This document shows, piece by piece, positions 44,001-52,862 of a stretch of DNA of 64,000 nucleotides. A program made the position numbers and the translations under genes. Every line of letters begins with the position of its first letter. The stretch's first letter is position 1. Under the pieces are notes generated by a model that saw only the letters and a program-made list of their open reading frames with translations, ran no database searches and was not told the DNA's origin. Origin of the DNA: RSA9 sp036381195 (GTDB lineage: Bacteria; Gemmatimonadota; Gemmatimonadetes; Longimicrobiales; RSA9); assembly GCA_036381195.1 (NCBI GenBank), contig DASVDH010000112.1, positions 19,298 to 83,297 of the forward strand, in the 5' to 3' direction.

Positions 44001-44894
44001 TTAGCAAGAGTCGCGTCGCTCGGCCAGCACCACCCGGTCCACACCCCCCAGGTCCGCGACGATCCGCGGCGGGCCGTACGCTCCGCGGCGCCCGATCCGC
44101 CAGGCCACCTCCTCCGCCTGCCCCACACCGACCTCGAGCGCCAGCAGGCCGCCCGGCTCGATGTGGCGGGGCGCGCCCTCGACCAGCGCTGCCAGCACCT
44201 CCAGCCCGGTCGGCCCCGCGAACAGGGCCCCTGCCGGCTCCCAGTCCCGCACGTCCCGCGGCAAGGCGCTCCGATCCGCATCCGCGACGTACGGCGGATT
44301 CGACACGACGACGTCGAAGCGCTCCGTGCGGAGCGGCGCGAAGAGCGCACCCTGCCGCAGCTCGAGCCCCGCCTCGAGCCCGAGCCGCGCCGCGTTCTCG
44401 CCTGCCAGCTCCAACGCCTCCGCGGACACGTCCGTTGCGACAACCCGCTCGAACGGCCCCTCCTTCAGGAGGCTCAGCGCGATCGCGCCGGAGCCGGTGC
44501 CGATGTCCGCCGCCGTGAGCCGGCGCCGCCCTGCTTCCGCCCGGACGCCCGCCCACTTCAGGACCTCCCCCACCAGGACTTCCGTCTCCGGCCGCGGGAT
44601 CAGCACCCTCCGGTCCACCCGTAGCTCGATCTCCCGGAACGCCGCCTGGCCCGTGATGTACTGGACCGGCTCGCCCGCGAGCCGCCTCGCAACCGCTTCG
44701 GCGAACGTCGCGGCTGCTTCTGCCCCCACTGGCTCGCCCGGTGCGAGCGCCAGCTCCAGCCGCTTCACGCCCAGCGCGTGGGCGAGCAGGATCTCCGCCT
44801 CCAGCCGCGGATCTTCCACCCACGTCGCCGTCCGCAGGCGTTCCGCGCCAGCCCTCGCCAGCGCTCCGCGCGTCAGGTCGGGACCCGGAGCCAT
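44001..44894 (-). CDS. prmC: Peptide chain release factor N5-glutamine methyltransferase
   Basis: A 297-residue SAM methyltransferase that modifies the GGQ glutamine of release factors. The N-terminal helical domain is followed by VLIPRPETEVLV, ADIGTGSGAIALSLL (SAM site) and SNPPYVADAD, the catalytic NPPY. The ATG overlaps the prfA stop by one base (TGATG); a GTG one codon earlier is also possible. Pairing with prfA, its substrate, is the common arrangement. Confidence 0.96.
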   Translation of the reverse strand: MAPGPDLTRGALARAGAERLRTATWVEDPRLEAEILLAHALGVKRLELALAPGEPVGAEAAATFAEAVARRLAGEPVQYITGQAAFREIELRVDRRVLIPRPETEVLVGEVLKWAGVRAEAGRRRLTAADIGTGSGAIALSLLKEGPFERVVATDVSAEALELAGENAARLGLEAGLELRQGALFAPLRTERFDVVVSNPPYVADADRSALPRDVRDWEPAGALFAGPTGLEVLAALVEGAPRHIEPGGLLALEVGVGQAEEVAWRIGRRGAYGPPRIVADLGGVDRVVLAERRDSC

Positions 44895-45979
44895 CACGCC
44901 ACCGTTGTCGAGGGTGCCGCCCGTTGCTCCGCCTCCCGCGCCTCGCGCAGCGCGCCGATCAACTCGTCCAGATCGCCGTCCAGGATCTCGTGCAGCCGGT
45001 ACAGCGTCAGCCCGATCCGGTGGTCCGTCACCCGTCCCTGCGGGAAGTTGTACGTCCGGATCTTCGCCGACCGATCGCCCGTCCCGACCTGCAGCTTCCT
45101 CTCCCGCGCCCGCTCCGCCTCCTGCTCGGCCAGCTTCGCGTCCAGCAGCCGGCTGCGCAGCACCCTCAGCGCCTTCGCCTTGTTCTTGTGCTGCGACTTC
45201 TCATCCTGGCACGTCACCACCAGCCCGGTCGGCAGGTGCGTGATCCGCACCGCCGAATCCGTCGTGTTCACCGATTGCCCGCCCGGCCCCGACGACCGGT
45301 AGACATCGATCCGCAGGTCCTCATCACGGATCTCGATGTCCACCTCCTCCGCCTCGGGCAACACCGCCACCGTCGCCGCGGAAGTGTGGATCCGGCCCTG
45401 GCTCTCCGTGACCGGCACCCGCTGCACGCGATGGACGCCCGATTCGTGCCGCAACGACCCGTACGCATCCCGCCCGCGCACGACGAAGATCACCTCTTTG
45501 TACCCGCCCAGATCTCCTTCCGAGACGTTCACGAACTCCACGTCCCAGCCGCGCGATTCCGCGTACCGCGTGTACATCCGGAGCAGGTCCGCCGCGAACA
45601 GCCCCGCCTCGTCACCGCCGGTCCCCGCGCGGATCTCCACCACGGCCGCCCGGTCAGCCAGCGGATCCTTCGGCACGAGCGCCCGCCGCAGCTCCTGCTC
45701 CAGCCGCTCCGCCTCCTCGCTCAGCTCGGCGATCTCCGTCTCCGCGAGCGCCGTTAGCTCCGCGTCCCCTCCCTGCTCCACCAGCACCCGCGCCTCTGCG
45801 AGCTGGGCACGCACCCGGACCAGCCGGCGCGCCGCCTCGGCCGCCGCTTCCAGTTCCGCACGCTCGCGCGCCACGGACTTCAGCCGCTCCGCATCCGAGA
45901 ACACCGCGGGGTCCGCCAGTTGCTCCGTCAGCGCGTCGTAGCGCCGTAGCACGTCCGTGATCCGATCCTCCCAGCCCAT
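44894..45979 (-). CDS. prfA: Peptide chain release factor 1
   Basis: A 361-residue class I release factor recognising UAA and UAG. EIRAGTGGDEAGLFAADLLRMY opens the core; the GGQ loop is SSGPGGQSVNTTDSAVR, and THLPTGLVVTCQDEKSQHKNK follows. Length is typical. It lies 51 bases after rpmE, separated by a hairpin, and is directly coupled to prmC. Confidence 0.97.
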   Translation of the reverse strand: MGWEDRITDVLRRYDALTEQLADPAVFSDAERLKSVARERAELEAAAEAARRLVRVRAQLAEARVLVEQGGDAELTALAETEIAELSEEAERLEQELRRALVPKDPLADRAAVVEIRAGTGGDEAGLFAADLLRMYTRYAESRGWDVEFVNVSEGDLGGYKEVIFVVRGRDAYGSLRHESGVHRVQRVPVTESQGRIHTSAATVAVLPEAEEVDIEIRDEDLRIDVYRSSGPGGQSVNTTDSAVRITHLPTGLVVTCQDEKSQHKNKAKALRVLRSRLLDAKLAEQEAERARERKLQVGTGDRSAKIRTYNFPQGRVTDHRIGLTLYRLHEILDGDLDELIGALREAREAEQRAAPSTTVA

Positions 45980-46000
45980 ACTCGCTTCTCCAACGCCGAA

Positions 46001-46024
46001 AGAGCCGGGTCCCGCCCCGGCTCT
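46001..46024 (-). terminator. Hairpin between rpmE and prfA, possible weak terminator
   Basis: AGAGCCGGG and CCCGGCTCT pair across a six-base loop. On the minus strand only a few T residues follow (TTCGG), so it probably acts as a partial terminator or as a transcript end that limits expression of prfA from the rpmE promoter. Confidence 0.45.
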
Positions 46025-46030
46025 CCTCTC

Positions 46031-46252
46031 TCACTCCCCCTTCTGCTCGGCGTTCGCCTCGCCCCACTTCTGCCGGAACCGCTCGACTCGCCCGGCCGTG
46101 TCCACCAGCTTCTGCCGCCCCGTGAAGAACGGGTGGCAGACCGAGCAGATTTCCACGTGAATGTCCTTCAACGTGCTGCGCGTCTGGAACGTGTTCCCGC
46201 ACGCGCAGTGCACCGTCGCGACCTGGTACTCGGGATGGATTCCCTGCTTCAT
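46031..46252 (-). CDS. rpmE: 50S ribosomal protein L31 (zinc type)
   Basis: A 73-residue ribosomal protein. CACG (16-19) and CSVC (36-39) are the paired cysteines of the zinc-binding form. HPFFTGRQKLVDTAGRVERFRQKW is the characteristic C-terminal half. The strong AG-rich ribosome binding site lies directly after a terminator-like hairpin, which suggests that expression is controlled by a leader. It is followed by prfA, a linkage found in many bacteria. Confidence 0.97.
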   Translation of the reverse strand: MKQGIHPEYQVATVHCACGNTFQTRSTLKDIHVEICSVCHPFFTGRQKLVDTAGRVERFRQKWGEANAEQKGE

Positions 46253-46270
46253 GGCCGTCCCCCCTCGCCG

Positions 46271-46295
46271 AAAAAAAGGAAGCCCCTGAGGGGCT
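46271..46295 (-). terminator. Terminator-like hairpin in the rpmE leader
   Basis: On the minus strand AGCCCC, TCA and GGGGCT form a perfect short stem followed by TCC and seven T residues. It lies between the predicted rpmE promoter and the ATG, 18 bases before the start codon. There is no room for another promoter after it, so it should attenuate rpmE or be relieved by a factor. Confidence 0.75.
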
Positions 46296-46307
46296 CGGAA
46301 TCATTGA

Positions 46308-46336
46308 AATTTAGTGCGATCCCGCTCCTGGATCAA
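46308..46336 (-). promoter_or_regulatory. Predicted promoter of rpmE
   Basis: TTGATC and TAAATT lie exactly 17 bases apart on the minus strand, each matching four of six consensus positions. The expected start of transcription is just before the terminator-like hairpin, giving a leader of about 50 bases. Confidence 0.6.
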
Positions 46337-46799
46337 GTCGCCGCCCCCGCGTCGAAACGGATCGATCAGGGCGCGGAACTGGACGGATCAGCCGGTGCCA
46401 TCGAGGGCCGCAGCGGCTCCGGCCCCTTTGCCGTCCGCCCGCGTTCGCCCACCCTGGCCCCCTCTGCCGCCGCTCCCGCGTTCGTCCACCCCGGCCCGCT
46501 TTGCCGCCCCTCCCGCGTTCGCCCACCCCGACCTTCGAATCAGCTCTTCTCGCGTTCGCCCACCCCCATTTCCCGCCCCTCCTGCCTTTGCCCACCCCGG
46601 CCCTCGAATCCGCTCCCGGGACGTCTCGGCCGGCTCGCGCCCGGCGTGAGCCGCGCCAGCCAGGCCAGATCCGCGTCCGTCCCGAGCCGCACGGCGCGCC
46701 GCGTGGCGTGCAGGCGCGGGATCGCCTGCACAGGCCTGCCGGATCGGGCCTCTCCACGCCCGGCCCTCCCGGCGTCGCGCCGCATGCGCCGCCCGGAGG
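46337..46799. other. Gene-free spacer after lnt
   Basis: Frames open through this stretch have no coding character. It contains a five-unit tandem repeat with a period of about 37 bases and about 180 bases of unassigned sequence next to the lnt stop. No terminator with a T-run was found close to lnt. Confidence 0.55.
46438..46617. repeat. Degenerate tandem repeat, five units of about 37 bases
   Basis: Units begin at 46438, 46475, 46512, 46549 and 46581, each opening with a variant of CCCGCGTTCGCCCACCCCGG. The spacing is 37, 37, 37 and 32 bases. Units 3 and 5 also share a CTTCGAATC/CTCGAATC segment, so the array may have grown by duplication of pairs. The unit is not palindromic and has no spacer structure of the CRISPR kind. 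Confidence 0.7.
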
Positions 46800-48446
46800 T
46801 CAGGGCTCGCCAGGCCATCTCGCCACGCTTCCCGCCGGCGCCCGCCGCCGCCACGGCCAGAAACCCGCCCCCTGCGCCCTCGCCGCCCCCTCCCGCTCGA
46901 TCAACCACGCCGCCACCACCAGCAGCGCCGCGAGCAGCGCGGCGCCCGTGCCGACCCAATCCCCCCAGCGCGCGTAGAGCGTCACGGCATCCGTCGTGTA
47001 CACGGTCGCCACCCGCACAGCCGGCTCGAAGAGCTCGGTGCGCTCGTAGACGCGCCCCAGCGGGTCCACGAACATCGAGAGCCCCGTGTTGGCCGCCCGT
47101 GCGATCCCCACACGCTCCTCGATCGCCCTCATGACCAGGTGCGCCGGATGCTGCCACAACGCGCTGGTCCTCCCGTACCACGCCTCCCGCCCGTACCATG
47201 CGTCGTTCGTTATGTTGACCAGGTAGTCCGTTCCCGCACGCCGGTACTCGCGGGAGAGATCCGCGAACGCCGACTCGTAACAGATCAGGACACCGAACCT
47301 GGCGTCCCCGACCACCATCACCCGCGTGTCCCCACCTCGCGCCAGCCCTCCGAAGTAGCGCACGTCGCGGATCAACCACTCCAGCCGTCCCGGATCCACG
47401 AACGGGATCCGCTCCACGAACGGGACGAGATGGATCTTGTCGTACGGCGGGCCGACGATCCCAGCGCCGGTGATCAGGAATGCGGAGTTGAAGATTTCGG
47501 GCCGACCGGGCCCACCCCCCAGCCCGTACGCACCGGCGAGGACGGGGGCGCGGACCTGCGCGCTCATCGTCCGGACCGCCTCGAGCAACCGCGCGCCGGA
47601 GGGGTGCTGCAGGGCCGCGGGCAGCGCGACCTCCGGAAAGATCACCACGTCCGCGGAGCCCGGCTCGATCCGCGCCACGAGCCGCTGCAGCGACGCGAGC
47701 GAGGAGTCGATCGCCTGCAGCGGGTCCAGTTTGATGTCCTCCGGGATGTTCGGCTGCACGACGGCCACGCGCGCGGCGGGCCGCACGACCAGTGTTTCGG
47801 CGCGCCACAAACCGTACGCCGCCGGCGTCGCTGCCACCAGGGCCGCAGCTCCCGCCGCCGCCCACGCGGGCCGCCCCGCACGCGCGCGGACCACCGCCGT
47901 GGCCACGAGCGCGTTCACCGCCGCGAGCCAGAACGTCAGGCCCCGCGCTCCCACCAGGTCCGCAGCGCCGGCGAGCTCCGGAAAGCCGGTGAGCGAGGTC
48001 CCCAGACCGAGCCAGGGAAAGGACAGGTCGCCCAGGTTGGCCTGCACCCACTCCATTGCCGTCCACAGCACGGGCGCTGCGATCGCGAGCGGCGCGCGCG
48101 CGTGTTCGCCCGCGTAATGGAGCAGCCACGCGAACACCGACACGAAGCCGGCCAGGACGACCGTCGTCAGGATGTACGCCGGGATCGCGAGCGCAGAGTA
48201 GAAGACGAGCGCGACGGCAAGCCAGTACAGCAGGGGGCCGAAGTAGATGAGGCCGGTGATGAAGCCTGCCCGGCAGGCGGCCCAACGCCCCTCGCGTCCG
48301 GGCTCGCGCCCCGCCACGTAGACCAGCAGCGGGACCAGCGCGACGAACGAGGGGATCAGCAGATCGAACGGCGGAAACGCGCTGGCAAGGAGGAGGCCGG
48401 ACAGGACAGGCAGGCTGCGCTCGCCTCGCACCGGCCGCCCGCTCAC
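46800..48446 (-). CDS. lnt: Apolipoprotein N-acyltransferase
   Basis: A 548-residue inner-membrane enzyme that adds the third acyl chain to lipoproteins. About seven transmembrane segments precede and one follows the periplasmic nitrilase-like domain, whose triad residues appear in FPEVALP (Glu), PYDKIHLVPF (Lys) and GVLICYESAFAD (Cys). VNITNDAWYG and HLVMRAIEERVGIARAANTG are further landmarks. The GTG start overlaps the oxidoreductase stop (GTGA). Its presence, with LolA, supports a diderm envelope with triacylated lipoproteins. Confidence 0.96.
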   Translation of the reverse strand: MSGRPVRGERSLPVLSGLLLASAFPPFDLLIPSFVALVPLLVYVAGREPGREGRWAACRAGFITGLIYFGPLLYWLAVALVFYSALAIPAYILTTVVLAGFVSVFAWLLHYAGEHARAPLAIAAPVLWTAMEWVQANLGDLSFPWLGLGTSLTGFPELAGAADLVGARGLTFWLAAVNALVATAVVRARAGRPAWAAAGAAALVAATPAAYGLWRAETLVVRPAARVAVVQPNIPEDIKLDPLQAIDSSLASLQRLVARIEPGSADVVIFPEVALPAALQHPSGARLLEAVRTMSAQVRAPVLAGAYGLGGGPGRPEIFNSAFLITGAGIVGPPYDKIHLVPFVERIPFVDPGRLEWLIRDVRYFGGLARGGDTRVMVVGDARFGVLICYESAFADLSREYRRAGTDYLVNITNDAWYGREAWYGRTSALWQHPAHLVMRAIEERVGIARAANTGLSMFVDPLGRVYERTELFEPAVRVATVYTTDAVTLYARWGDWVGTGAALLAALLVVAAWLIEREGAARAQGAGFWPWRRRAPAGSVARWPGEP

Positions 48447-49456
48447 GCCTCGATCTCCCTCCCTTCCTCCGCAGACCGGTACGCCAGCGCCACCAGCCGC
48501 ATCAGCTCGATCTGGTCGCGCGGGAGATCCGTGACGGCGGAGCCTCGCGCGCACTCCACGAAGTGCGCGAGCAGGCGGCGGTATGACGCGGTGTAGAGGT
48601 TCTCGTTCCCGGGCACCAGTTGCGGCGTCACATCCAGGAGCCCGTGCTCGACTTCCTTGTAGACGGCGAACGGCGCCAGCGACCCGGAACCGCGGGTCGC
48701 CAGCAGCCGCAAATAGTGCCGGTCGCGCTCCGCGACGAGACTCCAGCTCGCCGCCACTGAGATCGCCGCACCGTTCCGCAACTGGAGCAGCAGCACCGCT
48801 GAATCCTCAACCTCTATCCCCTCGCCCGGGTGCGTGTGCGCCGTCACCCGCGCCACCGACGGGTAATCCAGCAACCACAGGCAGAGGTCGAGCACCTGTA
48901 CGCCCAGATCCATGAGCGCGCCGCCCCCCGCGGTCGCCCGCCGGTGCCGCCACGTCGGCCGCACCGTCCGCACCTTGCGGTTCATCCACGCGGACTTCAC
49001 GAGGAAGACCGTGCCCAGCTCACCACCCTGGAGGAACGGCTTCAGCGAGAGTGCGTCCGGCCGGTAGCGCGTGTTCATCGCCACCATCAACGTGCGCCCC
49101 GCCCGCTCCGCCGCCTCGACCACCCGCGCGGCGCCCGCCGAGTCGAGCGCCAGGGGCTTCTCCACGAGCACGTGCTTGCCCGCCTCCAACGCCGCGATCG
49201 CCTGCTCCTGGTGCATGTGGCTCGGTGTGCACACGATCACCGCGTCCAGGTCATCCGCGGCGAACACCTCCTCGTCTCTCCGGTAGACGCGCGGGATCCC
49301 GAACCGGCTCGCGATCGCCGCCGCCTTCGAGCGGTCCACGTCGCACACCGCTTCCACGCGCGCACCCGCCAGTTGCGCGAGCACCGGGAGATGCACCACC
49401 TGCGCGATGGCCCCCGTCCCCAGGAGCCCGATCCGGACTTCGCCATCCGTGCTCAT
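48443..49456 (-). CDS. Gfo/Idh/MocA family oxidoreductase
   Basis: A 337-residue NAD(P)-dependent dehydrogenase. LLGTGAIAQVVHLPVLAQ is the Rossmann motif, VCTPSHMHQEQAIAALEAGKH follows, and VEKPLALD contains the EKP motif. GGGALMDLGVQVLDLCLWLL in the C-terminal domain carries the substrate-side Asp and His-like position. The family acts on sugars, cyclitols or amino sugars; the substrate cannot be named. A link to inositol metabolism is possible in principle but the ino1 gene lies in another transcription unit. Confidence 0.92.
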   Translation of the reverse strand: MSTDGEVRIGLLGTGAIAQVVHLPVLAQLAGARVEAVCDVDRSKAAAIASRFGIPRVYRRDEEVFAADDLDAVIVCTPSHMHQEQAIAALEAGKHVLVEKPLALDSAGAARVVEAAERAGRTLMVAMNTRYRPDALSLKPFLQGGELGTVFLVKSAWMNRKVRTVRPTWRHRRATAGGGALMDLGVQVLDLCLWLLDYPSVARVTAHTHPGEGIEVEDSAVLLLQLRNGAAISVAASWSLVAERDRHYLRLLATRGSGSLAPFAVYKEVEHGLLDVTPQLVPGNENLYTASYRRLLAHFVECARGSAVTDLPRDQIELMRLVALAYRSAEEGREIEA

Positions 49457-49523
49457 CTCGGCCGTCCCCTCCGCCTGTCTCGCTCACCGCGCCGTCTCAC
49501 GCGCCTGTGCCTCCCGTCCCCGC

Positions 49524-50231
49524 CTATCGCCCCGCGCCGCCTCGCGCCCGCCCCGGCGCGAGCCCGATCTCCGTCGCGTCACCCGTGCCCGGGACCAGCA
49601 GTGATGCCCCGACACGCAAGCTCGGGTAGCGCAGGTCGCTGAGCAGCGTGTAGCGCGCCTCCGCGAACAGCCGCAGCCGGCGCACCGGCTCGAACTCGAT
49701 CCCCGCGAGCCCGGTCACGCCCGCGCTGAACGAATCCAGCGCCTCTTCCACGAACGTGCCCTCGATCACCTCGCCCCGGGCGTTCAACGCGTGCGCAGTG
49801 AGCCCCATGCCCAGGTAGGTCAGGATGCGGAGCGGCATCGCCCACACGTACTGTCCGTCCAGCCCGAGGGCAAGCCCGGTCCAGTCCACCTCGCCCAGGT
49901 CGGAACCCTCCACCACCACGCCATTGTCTCGCAGCGAAGGCAGATTGTTCAGTTGCGCCGCAAGGCGATCCAGCTCCCGCCGCTTCAGCTCGGAGCTCCA
50001 GTACGTGAGCGACGGCACGATGCGCACGCCGGGTCCGAGGTACCCGAGATCCACGCGCATCCCGTACGAGAGCGTCGGCTCGACCATGTTCGGCCAGATG
50101 TAGCCCGCGTCCACGCCGAACCCGCGGAGCTTCAGGTTCTCGTAGTCGTAATCCGCGAGCGTCTGCCCGGCGGCTGTCACGGGCACCAGCGTGAACAGCA
50201 CGACCAACGCTCCAGACCAGCATCGCATCAT
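49524..50231 (-). CDS. Exported beta-barrel-like protein of unknown function
   Basis: A 235-residue protein. A signal peptide (about 1-22, ending in an AAGQ-like site) leads to alternating hydrophobic and polar strands with aromatic ends (YLGPGVRIVPSLTYWSSELKRR, TGLALGLDGQYVWAM, LRLFAEARYTLLSDLRYPSLRVG), as in small OmpW/OmpA-type outer membrane barrels. Glycine content and strand spacing fit eight to ten strands. GGAG precedes the first of two adjacent ATG codons. I do not recognise a specific family. Confidence 0.8.
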   Translation of the reverse strand: MMRCWSGALVVLFTLVPVTAAGQTLADYDYENLKLRGFGVDAGYIWPNMVEPTLSYGMRVDLGYLGPGVRIVPSLTYWSSELKRRELDRLAAQLNNLPSLRDNGVVVEGSDLGEVDWTGLALGLDGQYVWAMPLRILTYLGMGLTAHALNARGEVIEGTFVEEALDSFSAGVTGLAGIEFEPVRRLRLFAEARYTLLSDLRYPSLRVGASLLVPGTGDATEIGLAPGRARGGAGR

Positions 50232-50308
50232 GGTCTCGCTCCATCGTTCGCGCGGGTCGCCGCCCGGCGCAGCCCGGCTCCCCGTACCGCGGCTCCGTCG
50301 GCTCCGCG

Positions 50309-51571
50309 TCAGTAGATCCGCTCGATTCGTGTGTCCGGATAGTACGCCGCGAGGATCTCCCGGTAGCTCTGCCCGGCGCGGGCACGTCCCAGCGCACCCG
50401 TCTGACACATGCCCACTCCGTGCCCCCACCCGCCACCGCCCACCGATGCGCCCTGCACCTCGCCGCCGTCGGCCGCGACGTCCAGCTCGATGAACGTGCT
50501 GTTCAGCAGCCGCCCCGCCTGGGGCCGGAGAATCCAGCGGATCGAGTCGCCGCGCACCACGTACGTCCCCGCATCCGTCTCCACCCGCAGCCCCGCCGCA
50601 CGGCCCGACGGCGTCCGGCCCGTCAGGGCCAGGCCCAGGATGCGCCCCACGCGTCCCGCCGGTACGCCCGCGTGCTCGACCAGCGTGCGCCGGAGGATGG
50701 CGGCCAGTTCGCTGCCCGTCCACGTCTCCGTCCAGCGGAAGCGATTGGAGCTCTCGCAGTAGTAGCGGTCCGTCCCCGGAATTGCATCCGAGACGGATCG
50801 CAGGTACGGCAATGGCGCATGCGGCCACACCTCTTCGATCGCAGCGGTGCGCCCGCCGCACGTCGAGTGGTAGTAGGCGAGGATCGGCACGCCCTCGTAC
50901 GTCACGATCTCGCCACGCGTCTCCCGCACGGCGCGCGCGACCACCGGCGCCTCGTGCTCCAGCCCGGAGTAGACCTGGTCCGCTACCGTCGCGTAGAAGT
51001 CGAAACCCAACGCCTCGCGGTTCCCCAGGTTGCCGATCGCATACGTGCGCGCCGCAACCGCCTGGGCCTTGACCGCCTCGATCTCCGCCTCGGGCCGGAT
51101 GCCGATCTCCTCCGGGACGACGCCCAGCAGGTACGCTTCCAGCTCGAGCACGTTCACCGCCGTCACGCGCCCGGGGCCCACCGCTCGCACCAGCGCCGTG
51201 CCCCGGTACCGCCGCTGGCCGATCACCACCGCTCCTTCCCCGCGTGGCACCACGCTCACCACGGCTGTCGTCGGCCCCACGCTGCGCCCGCGTCCGCCTC
51301 TCCCCACCAGCCGCCCCGCCTTATCCGCCGTGAACGTCCACCGCTCGCCCGGCGCTGCCGCGATCCCGGTCTCCGCACCGGCCACGCGAACGATGTAGGA
51401 GCCGTCCGCCCCGACCACGACTTCGGCCTTGTTCACGGCGACGCCGACCCGCACCAGCGGCTCCGCCGATGGCATCCTCGTCCGCACGGGCCCTGGCGCG
51501 GGCCCTGCCGGCCGGCACGCCGCCGCCAGCGCGCATGCCGCCACGAGCCCCGCCCATGCGGGCGCCCTCAT
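50309..51571 (-). CDS. SpoIID/LytB-domain protein, probable lipoprotein
   Basis: A 420-residue protein. The first 19 residues form a signal sequence ending AAAC, compatible with lipoprotein processing although the lipobox is weak. LLGVVPEEIGIRPEAEIEAVKAQAVAARTYA is the SpoIID core with the catalytic Glu, and YHSTCGGRT and GWGHGVGMCQTGA complete the motif set of this glycan-chain lytic transglycosylase family. In non-sporulating diderms its partner is unknown. The ATG overlaps the hemL stop (ATGA). Confidence 0.93.
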   Translation of the reverse strand: MRAPAWAGLVAACALAAACRPAGPAPGPVRTRMPSAEPLVRVGVAVNKAEVVVGADGSYIVRVAGAETGIAAAPGERWTFTADKAGRLVGRGGRGRSVGPTTAVVSVVPRGEGAVVIGQRRYRGTALVRAVGPGRVTAVNVLELEAYLLGVVPEEIGIRPEAEIEAVKAQAVAARTYAIGNLGNREALGFDFYATVADQVYSGLEHEAPVVARAVRETRGEIVTYEGVPILAYYHSTCGGRTAAIEEVWPHAPLPYLRSVSDAIPGTDRYYCESSNRFRWTETWTGSELAAILRRTLVEHAGVPAGRVGRILGLALTGRTPSGRAAGLRVETDAGTYVVRGDSIRWILRPQAGRLLNSTFIELDVAADGGEVQGASVGGGGWGHGVGMCQTGALGRARAGQSYREILAAYYPDTRIERIY

Positions 51572-52860
51572 CCCAGCGCCTCCCGCAGCGCGGCGCGCGT
51601 CTGCTCCAGCGTGAAGTCGATGTCCGCGTCCGTGTGCGCCAGCGAGAGGAAGCACGCCTCGTAGGGCGAGGGCGGGAGGTAGACGCCGCGCGCGAGGCAG
51701 GCCCGGAAGAAGCGCGCGAACAGCCCCGCGTCCGCGCGCCGCGCATCGTCGAAGTCGCGCACCGGCCCTTCCGTCAGGTGGACACCCCAGAGCCCGCCGG
51801 CCGCCTCCCCCCACATCGGCACCCCCAACTCCCGCGCGTGCCCCAGCAGCCCCTCGACCAGCCGCATCGCGCGCCGCTCCAGCTCCGCGTGCGGCCGCTG
51901 GTCCGCGATCACCCGGAGCTGCGCGAGCCCCGCCGCCATGGCCAGCGGATTGCCGGACAGCGTCCCCGCCTGGTACACGGGCCCCGCAGGCGCGACCTGT
52001 TCCATCAGCTCGCGCCTCCCTCCGTACGCCCCGACCGGCAGCCCACCGCCGATGACCTTGCCCAGCGTCGTCAGGTCCGGCTCGATGCCGAACCGCTCCT
52101 GCGCGCCGCCCGCCGCCACGCGGAAGCCGGTCATCACCTCATCGAAGACCAGCAGCGCGCCGTGCTCGCGGGTCACGCGCCGCAACAGCTCGAGGAAGCC
52201 GGGCGCGGGCGGGATGAAACCCGCGTTGCCCACGATCGGCTCGACGATGACGCAGGCGATCTCCTCGCCTCGCTCCCGGAAGACCGCCTCGACCGCCGCG
52301 CCGTCGTTGAACGGCACGCTCAGCGTCAGCGCAGCCAGCGCCGCAGGCACGCCCGGCGAGTCCGGCAGGCCCAGCGTCGCCGCGCCACTGCCCGCCTGCA
52401 CCAGAAAGCTGTCCCCGTGGCCGTGGTAGCAGCCCGCGAACTTCAGCACGCGGTCGCGGCCCGTCGCCGCGCGCGCGAGGCGCACGGCGGACATCGTCGC
52501 CTCCGTCCCGCTGTTCACGAACCGCACCATTTCGACGGACGGCACCAGCGCCGCCACCGCCTCCGCCAGCTCCACCTCGGCCGCGCACGGCGCGCCGTAG
52601 CTCGTCCCGCGCGCCGCCGCCTCCGCCACCGCCTGCACGATCTCCGGCGCCGCATGACCCAGCAGCAGCGCGCCCCAGCTCAGCACGTAATCCACGTACG
52701 CGCGCCCATCCACGTCCCACAGCCGCGCGCCCTCGGCGCGCTCCACGAACAACGGCTCGCCGCCCACCGCGCGGAACGCACGCACGGGCGAGTTCACGCC
52801 GCCCGGGATCCGCCGCCGCGCCTGTTCGAACAGCGCCGCGCTCCGTTCGCCGCTCGCCAC
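51568..52860 (-). CDS. hemL: Glutamate-1-semialdehyde 2,1-aminomutase
   Basis: A 430-residue PLP enzyme making 5-aminolevulinate in the C5 pathway of tetrapyrrole synthesis. PGGVNSPVRAF, FVNSGTEATMSAVRLARA, KFAGCYHGHGDSFLV, and TTLGKVIGGGLPVGAYGG with the PLP-binding Lys268 are diagnostic. The GTG start lies two bases after the rimO stop, with AAGGTG eight bases upstream. It forms a coupled pair with the SpoIID-like gene downstream. Confidence 0.96.
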   Translation of the reverse strand: MASGERSAALFEQARRRIPGGVNSPVRAFRAVGGEPLFVERAEGARLWDVDGRAYVDYVLSWGALLLGHAAPEIVQAVAEAAARGTSYGAPCAAEVELAEAVAALVPSVEMVRFVNSGTEATMSAVRLARAATGRDRVLKFAGCYHGHGDSFLVQAGSGAATLGLPDSPGVPAALAALTLSVPFNDGAAVEAVFRERGEEIACVIVEPIVGNAGFIPPAPGFLELLRRVTREHGALLVFDEVMTGFRVAAGGAQERFGIEPDLTTLGKVIGGGLPVGAYGGRRELMEQVAPAGPVYQAGTLSGNPLAMAAGLAQLRVIADQRPHAELERRAMRLVEGLLGHARELGVPMWGEAAGGLWGVHLTEGPVRDFDDARRADAGLFARFFRACLARGVYLPPSPYEACFLSLAHTDADIDFTLEQTRAALREALG

Positions 52861-52862
52861 GC

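Noticed and set aside
46438..46617. Possible CRISPR array after lnt.
   Set aside because: The units are contiguous and degenerate with no unique spacers, and no cas genes are present.
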